This document shows, piece after piece, positions 8,306 through 15,123 of a DNA stretch of 18,313 bases. The notes under the pieces were generated by a model that worked only from the letters and a program-made list of their open reading frames with translations, did no database searches and was not told the origin of the DNA. The DNA comes from Bacillota bacterium (GTDB lineage: Bacteria; Bacillota; Clostridia; Peptostreptococcales; Anaerovoracaceae): positions 1 through 18,313 of the forward strand of contig JABUTE010000294.1 of the NCBI GenBank assembly GCA_021443825.1. The letters are read 5' to 3'. Within the stretch, counting starts at the first letter, position 1. Every line of letters starts with the position of its first letter. A program made the translations under genes and the position numbers.

Positions 8306-8338
8306 ATCTATCCGGTAACCGGTAATGCCGGGATAGAT
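8306..8338 (-). other. Stem-loop at the predicted 5' end of the paralog 1 transcript
   Basis: A 10-bp stem with one bulged C (8306-8315 with 8328-8338) and a loop containing the ACCGGT palindrome. The predicted transcription start is near 8341, so the hairpin would lie at the extreme 5' end of the mRNA. It may be a stabilising 5' hairpin or an operator. Confidence 0.45.
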
Positions 8339-8347
8339 ATGGTTGAT

Positions 8348-8376
8348 AAGATACTCCCGATTTCAGGATTCGTCAA
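8348..8376 (-). promoter_or_regulatory. Promoter of substrate-binding paralog 1
   Basis: On the minus strand TTGACG (8371-8376), a 17-bp spacer and TATCTT (8348-8353). The 12 bases TATGCATTGACG around the -35 are identical to those at the paralog 2 promoter. Confidence 0.65.
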
Positions 8377-8751
8377 TGCATAATACAAAATCAAACGATA
8401 TAAAATAGATATATGTCTGCCTGTTTTTTATTGCAAAGTCCCTTTTGAGTTGGCAGTTAATTGTTTTTTGCCAACAATTCACAACAATTCGATGGGATGT
8501 CACCACAAAGATTTGTCCATTTCATTCAGAGCATCTGTTCTCTTTCACCAATATTATTCCTATCAGACTGCAGCCCTTTTGCTTTTTTATCTATCTGATT
8601 TTCATATAGTTTATAGCGCAAAAATCGTTCCTGCATATCTTTGCAAAACAGTATTTCTTTATGAATACTCCTGCCGATGCCCCGAAAAGACCCTGCCGAC
8701 ATCGGTCTGAAGCTCCCTGAAAGGATCTTCTATATATAATAGAATAAAAGA
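8377..8751. other. A+T-rich intergenic stretch between paralogs 1 and 2
   Basis: No convincing gene. It holds a 7-bp inverted repeat (8449-8455 with 8469-8475), a direct repeat of CAACAATTC (about 8472-8480 and 8482-8490), and a CCGATG/CATCGG pair near 8672-8706. A 58-codon minus-strand frame is listed separately. The plus-strand frame here starts only with TTG, has no ribosome site and resembles nothing. Confidence 0.5.
8526..8702 (-). CDS. Possible small ORF (58 aa), unrecognised; may be chance or a gene remnant
   Basis: ATG at 8700-8702, stop at 8526-8528. The product is strongly basic and polar, with a helix-like middle (KDMQERFLRYKLYENQIDKK). A GGGAG lies about 10 nt upstream, which is a poor but possible ribosome site. 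No promoter was found between it and the terminator at 8752-8784, and no family is recognised. It is reported because it is the longest ATG-started minus-strand frame in this gap. Confidence 0.18.
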   Translation of the reverse strand: MSAGSFRGIGRSIHKEILFCKDMQERFLRYKLYENQIDKKAKGLQSDRNNIGEREQML

Positions 8752-8784
8752 GAAAATGCTGCAGCCAGATGCTGCAGCATTTTC
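8752..8784 (-). terminator. Intrinsic terminator of substrate-binding paralog 2
   Basis: A perfect 14-bp stem (8752-8765 with 8771-8784), 5-nt loop. On the minus strand it is followed by an interrupted T-rich run (TTTTCTCTTTTATT). It lies 34 nt beyond the stop codon. Confidence 0.82.
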
Positions 8785-8818
8785 ATCTTGTATTTTTTCA
8801 AGAAGACTATCTGTCGGA

Positions 8819-10426
8819 TTATTCCCAGCTCCATTTTTCGGGATAGAACCGGTAGGCGGGATTGATGGTGACGTTCTGCAGTGCAGAGGCATGGGCTGCA
8901 AGTACACCGTTCTGATAGAGAGGGATCTGTGCGCACAGGTCGTTCAGGTAGCGGGAGATGGCCTTCAGCTGCTCTTCACGGTCGGTATTATCGACGGTGG
9001 CGCAGGCTTTGGTAATCATTTCATCCAAAGCGGGATCGTTGGTCCTGGTCTTGTTGGAGCCTCCGATGGACTCGGAATGATAGAGACCCTTCAGGAAGGA
9101 AGTCATATCGGAGGAGTTGTAGCCGCCGATGAAGCCTTCAAAGTTGCCCGCTGCCGTTTCGGAAAGATAGGTGGCAAGATCCATGGAGGTCAGCTCAACA
9201 TTCATACCGAAGGTATCATTGAGATTGGACTGAATGACCTGCGCCGCTCTTCTCTTGGTATCGTCGGAGCAGATGACGACGAAGGAAACGGTGGAAAGAT
9301 CGACACCGGATTCTTCTTCATACTTTTTTGCAAGCTCTACATCATAGGGATCCATGCCGGTGGCATCGAAGCCCATCAGACCCTTGGGCGTCTGGGCGGG
9401 AGCGACGATGCCGCAGCCGTTGAGGGCGACGGTAACACAGTCTTCCTTGTTGATGGCTGCATTCATTGCCTTTCTGACCAGCTGATTATCGAAGGGCTTT
9501 TTCTGATTGTTGATGGTGAGCCAGCTGTGGGCAAGTCCATCCTGCTTAACGATGGAAAGGGTCGGATCTTCCATGATCAGATTCTGATCGTTGGAGTCCA
9601 GATCGACGATCATATCTACCTCGTGAGCCTGAAGAGCAATGGTTCTTGCAGAGCCTTCGGGAATGACCTTCCAGACGATGTTCTTAACCTTGGCCTTTTC
9701 GCCCCAATAATCTTCGAAACGCTCAAAGGTCAGATATTCGGAGATCTTCCATTCCTTGAATACATAAGGACCGGTGCCCACGGGATTGGAGTTGAAATCG
9801 TTTCCGCTTTCGATCAGCGCGGCGGGAACGATGGCATTACCGTGACCGGAAAGATCGAAGAGGAGTCCGGCAGAGGGCTTTGCGGTGGTCATGGTGACGG
9901 TGTAATCGTCTACAGCAGTTACATTGTCGTATTCTCTGGCGGCGGCCGCTACATCAGGAGATTCCTTTGCTTCGTTTAAGGATGCAACTACGTCAACAGC
10001 TTTCATTTCGGTGCCATCGTGGAATTTGACGCCCTTGCGCAGATAGAAGGTCCAAAGGACCGATCCGTCGGCCTGTTCTTCGTATTCATAGGACTCCGCC
10101 AGGTGAGGCTGGGGGGTCAGGTTGTCGTCCAGCGCCATCAGCTGCTCGTAGGTCAGGTTATTGATGAAGGAGCCTGCTCTTGCATTATGCTCACGAGCCG
10201 TAACGGAAGGAGTTTCATCGCCCATGCACAGGACGATGGTATCCGCATCGGCGGCATAGTGGACTTCTGCAGCAGGTGCTGCCGTTGTTTCCGGGGAGGC
10301 CGAAGGGGAGGTCGTTTCCGCAGGTGCTGAGACCTGGGATGGTGTTTCGCTCTTAGCGCCGCAGGCGGCCATGGAAAAGACCATTGCAAAGACGAGAACG
10401 AAAGCTGTGATCGTATGTCTGTTCAT
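8819..10426 (-). CDS. Peptide-type ABC transporter substrate-binding lipoprotein (SBP family 5), paralog 2
   Basis: 535 aa. Signal peptide with lipobox SMAAC (Cys22), Ser/Thr/Ala/Pro-rich linker to about residue 50, then the family-5 fold. Landmarks include LAESYEYEEQADGSVLWTF, GTGPYVFKEWK, IPEGSARTIALQAHEVD, KPFDNQLVRKAMNAA, CSDDTKRRAA and AAGNFEGFIGGY. It is the most divergent of the three: it has IVDLDSNDQNLIMEDPTLSI where the others have VELDSNDMGLV-type sequence, and it ends in YRFYPEKWSWE instead of GGFWVxEWxW, so its pocket and C-terminal lobe may bind a different ligand. A GAGGAA site lies about 7 nt before the ATG. Monocistronic, and expected to work with the dppBCDF core. Its PTLSI segment best matches the relic at 17004-17440. 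Confidence 0.93.
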   Translation of the reverse strand: MNRHTITAFVLVFAMVFSMAACGAKSETPSQVSAPAETTSPSASPETTAAPAAEVHYAADADTIVLCMGDETPSVTAREHNARAGSFINNLTYEQLMALDDNLTPQPHLAESYEYEEQADGSVLWTFYLRKGVKFHDGTEMKAVDVVASLNEAKESPDVAAAAREYDNVTAVDDYTVTMTTAKPSAGLLFDLSGHGNAIVPAALIESGNDFNSNPVGTGPYVFKEWKISEYLTFERFEDYWGEKAKVKNIVWKVIPEGSARTIALQAHEVDMIVDLDSNDQNLIMEDPTLSIVKQDGLAHSWLTINNQKKPFDNQLVRKAMNAAINKEDCVTVALNGCGIVAPAQTPKGLMGFDATGMDPYDVELAKKYEEESGVDLSTVSFVVICSDDTKRRAAQVIQSNLNDTFGMNVELTSMDLATYLSETAAGNFEGFIGGYNSSDMTSFLKGLYHSESIGGSNKTRTNDPALDEMITKACATVDNTDREEQLKAISRYLNDLCAQIPLYQNGVLAAHASALQNVTINPAYRFYPEKWSWE

Positions 10427-10512
10427 TGTTTTATTCCTCGATTTCTGGAGTGACTTCTGGGATCATGCTGCACGTTTAGCGAACCGGTTATGCTTTTTTC
10501 GTGTTGCAAACT

Positions 10513-10541
10513 AAAATACACTCCTATTCCTATGCCGTCAA
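10513..10541 (-). promoter_or_regulatory. Promoter of substrate-binding paralog 2
   Basis: On the minus strand TTGACG (10536-10541), a 17-bp spacer and TATTTT (10513-10518). It shares the TATGCATTGACG block with the paralog 1 promoter, while the spacer sequences differ. Confidence 0.65.
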
Positions 10542-10544
10542 TGC

Positions 10545-10920
10545 ATATTTATGAAAATATAGATATAAAAATTATATAGATTTGCTTATAATTTGTGTTT
10601 TAAACTTTGTATAGGATATCTAATATTGTTGTTTGAAAACAATTCAATATAGTATATTGTTTTCATGACATATAATTTTGTTTATATTTTCATGTATAAT
10701 TTGGTTAATGCCTCCTAACTTTTCGTCCGAAAATATACAGGTTATCGTAATTTTGACCTATCGAATTTCGATATACTTAAAGAAACTTAATTCTGATTTT
10801 CAGACGATTTTTCCTAAAAATACGATTTTTATGTTTGTTAAAACTAATTATTAGTCTTGTTATATGTATTTCAACAATAATTCTATGATGTATAACCTTT
10901 TGCATAATATTTTACGCAAT
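10545..10920. repeat. Very A+T-rich gap with several inverted and direct repeats
   Basis: No credible gene in this stretch. Structures seen: a 10-bp inverted repeat (10634-10643 with 10656-10665); TATCGA-ATT-TCGATA near 10759-10773; TCTGA-TTT-TCAGA at 10792-10804; the direct repeat ACGATTTTT at 10804-10812 and 10822-10830; ACTAAT-T-ATTAGT at 10843-10855; and an AGGAGG (minus) at 10711-10716 with no start codon at a usable distance. In such A+T-rich DNA some of these will be chance. The stretch could be decayed sequence or a long regulatory region upstream of the paralog 2 promoter. Confidence 0.45.
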
Positions 10921-10966
10921 GACCTGGAGAAAACGCCCCCGCACCGCAATTTCTTCGTCATTTACG

Positions 10967-11000
10967 AAAAAAGACTGCATTCTTTTCAGAATGCAGTCTT
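10967..11000 (-). terminator. Intrinsic terminator of substrate-binding paralog 3
   Basis: A perfect 13-bp stem (10971-10983 with 10988-11000) with a four-base loop, followed on the minus strand by TTTT. It lies 84 nt beyond the stop codon at 11085. Confidence 0.87.
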
Positions 11001-11084
11001 AAGGTTATCTTTTATTCAATTCGGTATTATTTAAGCAGTTACAGGCATGCTTAAATTCGTGTCGGCATTCAGGCGTTTATACGC

Positions 11085-12686
11085 TTACTGCCAGGACCAC
11101 TCTTCTACCCAGAAGCCGCCGGACGGGCTGATTCTGCAGCCGGTCAGATGAGCGTTGTGAGCGGAGAGGGAAGCCTTCTGGTAGAGAGGAATCTGGCAGC
11201 AGAGGCTGTTCAGATATCTGGAGGTCTCCATCAGGATCTGTTCACGGGCATCGTTGTCAACGGTAGCCATTGCCTTTTCGATCAGTTCATCAAGATGAGC
11301 GTCGTTGGTTCTGGTCTTGTTGGATGCGTTGATGTTTTCGGAGTGGTATACACCCTTCAGGAAGGACATCATATCGGAGGAGGTGTAGCCGCCGATGAAG
11401 CCTTCGAAATGACCGGCTGCGGTCTCAGAAAGGTAAGTAGCAAGGTCCATAGAGGTCAGTTCTACAGACATACCGAATACGGAGCTCAGGTTATCCTGGA
11501 TGACCTGACCGGCTCTTCTCTTGGTATCATCGGAGCAGATTACTTCGAATGCTACGGTGGAGAGATCTACGCCGGATTCATCAGCATACTTCTTTGCCAG
11601 TTCGAGGTCATAGCCGTCATAACCGGTGCCGTCGAAACCAACCTGTCCGTAAGGAGTCTGTCCGGGAGCTACGAAGCCAGCACCGTTCAGAGCTACGGTT
11701 ACGATGTCGTCCTTGTTGATCGCGCAGTTCATAGCCTTACGAACATTCATGTTGTCGAAGGGCTTAACTTCGTTGTTGATGGTGAGCCAGTTGTGGGACA
11801 GACCCTTAACATTCATCAGAGTGAGGGAGCTGTCTTCTTCTACCAGACCCATATCGTTGGAGTCGAGCTCGATAACGTAGTCAACTTCGTGTGCCTGCAG
11901 AGCGATGGTTCTTGCGGAACCTTCGGGGATGATCTTCCAGATTACGGTCTTGATGGCGGGAGCGCCCTTCCAGTAATCTTCGTGAGCCTTGAAGGTCAGA
12001 GATTCGGAAATGAGCCATTCAGTCATCTTGTACGGACCGGTTCCGATGGGTTCTACGTTGAAGTCGTGACCGGATTCGAGCAGGTCAGCGGGAACAACTG
12101 CATTACCGTGGGACGTGAGGTGGAACAGCAGAGCTGCGGAGGGCTGAGCAGTGGTCATGGTTACGGTGTAATCATCAACTGCAGTTACGTTGTCATATTC
12201 GTTGGCATAGGTTGCAACAGAGGGAGAAACCTTAGCTTCTGCGAAGGAAGCAACAACGTCCTTAGCGGTCATTTCGGTGCCATTGTGGTACTTTACACCC
12301 TTTCTGAGGTGGAAGGTCCAGAGCATGGAGCCGTCAGCCTGCTCTTCAGTTTCATAGGATTCTGCCAGGCAGCACTGGGGATTCAGATCGAAGTCCAGCT
12401 CGATCAGAGTCTCGTAAGTCAGGCTGTTGACATAAGAGCCTGCAACTGCGTTGTGATCACGAGCAGTTACAGAAGGAGTTTCGTCAGCGGTGCAGACAAC
12501 AACAGTCTCTGCATCGACTGCATAGTGAGCATCACCTGCGGGTACTACGGGAGTCTCGGTGGAGGTTCCGTTGTTAGCGGGATCCGTAGCGGGAGCAGGC
12601 TCCTCTGCCTTTTCACCGCAAGCTGCCATAGAGATCAGCATTGCCAGCGCAAGAAGCAGAGCAAGAAGTCTTGAATTGTTCTTCAT
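11085..12686 (-). CDS. Peptide-type ABC transporter substrate-binding lipoprotein (SBP family 5), paralog 3
   Basis: 533 aa. Signal peptide with lipobox SMAAC (Cys23), an acidic/Pro/Thr linker, then the family-5 fold. Landmarks include LAESYETEEQADGSMLWTF, GTGPYKMTEWL, IPEGSARTIALQAHEVDY, KPFDNMNVRKAMNCA, VALNGAGFVAPGQTPYG, CSDDTKRRAG and a C-terminal GGFWVEEWSW. It is nearer to paralog 1 than to paralog 2 and is the closest downstream neighbour of the dppBCDF operon, though separated by a terminator and with its own promoter. An AGAGGT site lies 7-8 nt before the ATG. Role: extracytoplasmic capture of a peptide-like ligand for the importer. Its VALNGAGFVAPG segment is the best match to part of the relic upstream of dppB. 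Confidence 0.93.
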   Translation of the reverse strand: MKNNSRLLALLLALAMLISMAACGEKAEEPAPATDPANNGTSTETPVVPAGDAHYAVDAETVVVCTADETPSVTARDHNAVAGSYVNSLTYETLIELDFDLNPQCCLAESYETEEQADGSMLWTFHLRKGVKYHNGTEMTAKDVVASFAEAKVSPSVATYANEYDNVTAVDDYTVTMTTAQPSAALLFHLTSHGNAVVPADLLESGHDFNVEPIGTGPYKMTEWLISESLTFKAHEDYWKGAPAIKTVIWKIIPEGSARTIALQAHEVDYVIELDSNDMGLVEEDSSLTLMNVKGLSHNWLTINNEVKPFDNMNVRKAMNCAINKDDIVTVALNGAGFVAPGQTPYGQVGFDGTGYDGYDLELAKKYADESGVDLSTVAFEVICSDDTKRRAGQVIQDNLSSVFGMSVELTSMDLATYLSETAAGHFEGFIGGYTSSDMMSFLKGVYHSENINASNKTRTNDAHLDELIEKAMATVDNDAREQILMETSRYLNSLCCQIPLYQKASLSAHNAHLTGCRISPSGGFWVEEWSWQ

Positions 12687-12748
12687 TGTTTTTACCTCTT
12701 AAATTAGAAATAACTCTTTGCAGGGTACCTGTCAAAACCTGCATTTTT

Positions 12749-12776
12749 ATTATATCTATTTTGACATAAAAGTCAA
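12749..12776 (-). promoter_or_regulatory. Promoter of substrate-binding paralog 3
   Basis: On the minus strand TTGACT (12771-12776), a 16-bp spacer and a perfect TATAAT (12749-12754), about 55 nt before the ATG. It has the best -10 of the three paralog promoters. A TTGACA further downstream on the same strand could be a weaker alternative -35. Confidence 0.75.
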
Positions 12777-12777
12777 A
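12760..12777. promoter_or_regulatory. Inverted repeat overlapping the -35 of paralog 3
   Basis: TTTGAC (12760-12765), six bases, then GTCAAA (12772-12777): a perfect 6-bp dyad that includes the -35 hexamer and extends into the spacer. The position suits an operator, but no regulator family is suggested by it. Confidence 0.4.
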
Positions 12778-13027
12778 GAAAATATGACAAAACCATTTCA
12801 GATACGCGTATTTATTATATAACAATATATCGCTGCAGAATTCTTATATGTTATATTTTAACAACTTTTGATGTATATTCCTTATATTATTTTTAAATTA
12901 TCAACAAATTGAATGAAAACCGGCGGAAAGCCCATCTGACCTCTTTTGTTCCCATAAGGTTCTCAATTTAAAGTATTTACTGCTAATTCACCCTTGGGCC
13001 ACCGTTCTTGCGCGTCTTTTCTGCATA
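12778..13027. other. A+T-rich gap upstream of paralog 3; no gene seen
   Basis: Between the paralog 3 promoter and the dppF terminator lies about 250 nt with no credible reading frame or further strong hairpin. The part near 12780-12900 is strongly A+T rich; the part near 12920-13020 is more balanced. Confidence 0.5.
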
Positions 13028-13059
13028 GAAAAAGACAAGGGCAATAAGCCCTTGTCTTT
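13028..13059 (-). terminator. Intrinsic terminator of the dppBCDF operon
   Basis: A perfect 12-bp stem (13031-13042 with 13048-13059), AATAA-type loop, followed on the minus strand by further Ts (13028-13030). It lies 43 nt beyond the dppF stop, so the downstream binding-protein genes are separate units. Confidence 0.9.
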
Positions 13060-13102
13060 ATGTTCTGTTTGCTCCGATCCGTTTGATCCGCAAGCCCTCA
13101 TG

Positions 13103-14074
13103 CTACATATTGTCGCAGAGGAAGCAGGATACAAAGTGGTTGGGAGAGATTTCCTTGAGCTGAGGCTCCTGGCTTCTGCACTTGTCGGTTGCATAGTTGC
13201 AGCGCTGTGCGAAGCGGCATACGGGCTTGGGCTCGATAGGAGAAGTGATTTCGCCCTTCAGCAGGATTCTTTCGGTCTTCTTGTGAATATTGGGTTCGGG
13301 AATCGCGGAAAGAAGTGCCTGGGTGTACGGATGAGTAGGATGTGCGAAAAGCTCATCAGCAGGAGCCTTTTCGATCAGCTTACCAAGGTACATTACAGCG
13401 ATATCATCGGAGAAGTGGTTTACAACAGAAAGGTCGTGGGTGATGAACATATAGGTCAGACCCATTTCTTCCTGAAGGTCTTCCAGCAGGTTCAGGATCT
13501 GAGCCTGAATGGATACGTCCAGAGCGGATACGGGCTCGTCGCAGACGATGAACTTGGGGTTCAGGGACAGTGCGCGAGCGATACCGATTCTCTGACGGCG
13601 TCCACCGTCCAGCTCGTGGGGGTAAACGTTCATCAGACGACGTGCAAGACCTACGGTATCCATCAGCTCGAGAACTCTTGCGTCTACTTCATCCTTGGAC
13701 TTGAGGATCCCGTGGATGTTCATAGGCTCTGCGATGGTCTCAGCGATGGTCTTTCTGGGGTTCAGAGAGGAGAACGGATCCTGGAAAATGATCTGCATTT
13801 CCTGTCTCTTCTTTCTCATCTGTTCCTTGTCCAGCTTGAGTACATCTTCACCGTCGAAGATAACGTCGCCGCCGGTGGGCTCCAGCAGACGGAGGATAGA
13901 ACGACCGGTAGTGGACTTACCGCAGCCGGATTCGCCTACAACACCCAGAGTCTTACCGTGATTGATGGTAAAGGTTACATCATCAACTGCATGCAGCATA
14001 CCACGCTTGGTGGAGAAGTACTTCTTCAGTCCTTTTACCTCAAGCAGGGGCTTGTTAGTGTTAATTTCGCTCAT
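13103..14074 (-). CDS. dppF: Peptide-type ABC transporter ATP-binding protein, DppF/OppF-like
   Basis: 323 aa cytosolic ATPase subunit. Walker A GESGCGKST (47-55), Q-loop near 98, Walker B FIVCDE (175-180) and switch histidine H213 are all present. The ABC signature reads LDGGR (155-159), with Asp in place of the usual Ser, so the ATP site completed by this motif may hydrolyse poorly. The C-terminal oligopeptide-transporter domain carries C286, C292, C299 and C317 in the CX5CX6C...C arrangement seen in this family. The ATG overlaps the dppD stop by four bases (ATGA), so translation is coupled. GGAGG is about 12 nt upstream with a second GGAAG closer. Last gene of the operon. The ligand (di- or oligopeptide, or nickel) cannot be set from the ATPase. 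Confidence 0.93.
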   Translation of the reverse strand: MSEINTNKPLLEVKGLKKYFSTKRGMLHAVDDVTFTINHGKTLGVVGESGCGKSTTGRSILRLLEPTGGDVIFDGEDVLKLDKEQMRKKRQEMQIIFQDPFSSLNPRKTIAETIAEPMNIHGILKSKDEVDARVLELMDTVGLARRLMNVYPHELDGGRRQRIGIARALSLNPKFIVCDEPVSALDVSIQAQILNLLEDLQEEMGLTYMFITHDLSVVNHFSDDIAVMYLGKLIEKAPADELFAHPTHPYTQALLSAIPEPNIHKKTERILLKGEITSPIEPKPVCRFAQRCNYATDKCRSQEPQLKEISPNHFVSCFLCDNM

Positions 14075-15102
14075 CTTCCGATTACGCCTCCTTCTTTGAT
14101 ATTCTGCTCATTGTAAAGGAAGCATTCTACATAGTGTTCGTCATTGCGGTATACTCTGGGAGGCTTCTGTGTCTGGCAGATCTCCATAGCATAGTCGCAG
14201 CGCGGGCAGAATGCGCAGCCCTTGGGCAGGTTGGTGGGATCAGGCATAAGGCCCTTGATGGGCTTCAGTCTCTGTTCTCTGTGATCGAGGTCGGGCAGAG
14301 AGTTGAACAGACCTTCGGTGTAGGGATGTCTGGTGTTATCGAAGATATCTTCCAGAGATCCGTGCTCGATTACGCGGCCTGCATAGATGATGGATACAGC
14401 GTCGCAGATCTCAGCTACGATACCGAGGTCGTGGGTGATCATCAGCATGGAGGTACCATACTTGTCACGAAGACCCTTCATCATTTCCAGAACCTGTGCC
14501 TGAATGGTTACGTCCAGAGCGGTGGTAGGTTCGTCAGCGATGAGGAGCTTGGGGTTGCAAGCCAGTGCGATAGCGATAACTACGCGCTGCTTCATACCGC
14601 CGGAGAACTGGTGGGGATATTCGGTACCGCGGTCACCGGGGATACCTACCAGCTCGAGCATTTCCTTTGCTCTCTTGATTGCATCAGAGTAGGCGATGGG
14701 CTTGCCGTTTGCGTCTACTTCGTGAATAGCAACTACTTCTGCGATCTGATCTTCAACGGTCATAACCGGGTTCAGAGAAGTCATAGGATCCTGGAAGATC
14801 ATGGAGACCTGCTGGCCTCTGATCTTTTCCATTTCCTTTTCGGACTTCATCATGACATCTTCGCCGGCCAGCTTGATGCTGCCGTCAACGATGATCCCGG
14901 GAGGGTCGGGGATCAGCTGCAGGATGGAGAGACCGGTAGTGGTCTTTCCTGCACCGGTCTCGCCTACGAGTCCGAGAGTCTTTCCCTTTTCGATTTCGAG
15001 GTCAAGACCGTTCAGAGCCTGGGTAACACCGGCATCAGTACGGAACTCAACAACAAGATTCTTGATGTCGAGCTCGAGATCTTTCTTCATGTTTTCGCTC
15101 AT
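14071..15102 (-). CDS. dppD: Peptide-type ABC transporter ATP-binding protein, DppD/OppD-like
   Basis: 343 aa cytosolic ATPase partner of DppF. Walker A GETGAGKTT (47-55), QDP Q-loop (104-106), canonical signature FSGGMKQR (166-173), Walker B LLIADE (186-191) and H224 are intact, so its active-site set looks fully competent, unlike the variant signature in DppF. The C-terminal domain has C296, C299, C302 and C309 plus C327, a cysteine cluster characteristic of DppD/OppD proteins and reported to hold an iron-sulfur cluster in some homologs. The start is supported by AGAGGTG 8 nt upstream; the stop overlaps the dppF start. It is 21 nt downstream of dppC in the same operon. Confidence 0.94.
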   Translation of the reverse strand: MSENMKKDLELDIKNLVVEFRTDAGVTQALNGLDLEIEKGKTLGLVGETGAGKTTTGLSILQLIPDPPGIIVDGSIKLAGEDVMMKSEKEMEKIRGQQVSMIFQDPMTSLNPVMTVEDQIAEVVAIHEVDANGKPIAYSDAIKRAKEMLELVGIPGDRGTEYPHQFSGGMKQRVVIAIALACNPKLLIADEPTTALDVTIQAQVLEMMKGLRDKYGTSMLMITHDLGIVAEICDAVSIIYAGRVIEHGSLEDIFDNTRHPYTEGLFNSLPDLDHREQRLKPIKGLMPDPTNLPKGCAFCPRCDYAMEICQTQKPPRVYRNDEHYVECFLYNEQNIKEGGVIGR

Positions 15103-15123
15103 AGTATTTACACCTCTCTCAAA

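Noticed and set aside
8449..8490. CRISPR-like or iteron repeats (CAACAATTC direct repeats with a nearby inverted repeat)
   Set aside because: Only two nine-base copies one base apart, with no spacer pattern or associated genes.
8450..8710. 86-codon plus-strand frame in the gap between paralogs 1 and 2
   Set aside because: It starts with TTG, has no ribosome binding site, is rich in Phe/Tyr/Leu as expected from A+T-rich DNA, and matches no known family.
10692..10716. Small gene starting after the AGGAGG at 10711-10716 (minus)
   Set aside because: The nearest ATG is about 16 nt downstream and gives a three-codon frame (M-K-I-stop); no alternative standard start is at a usable distance.
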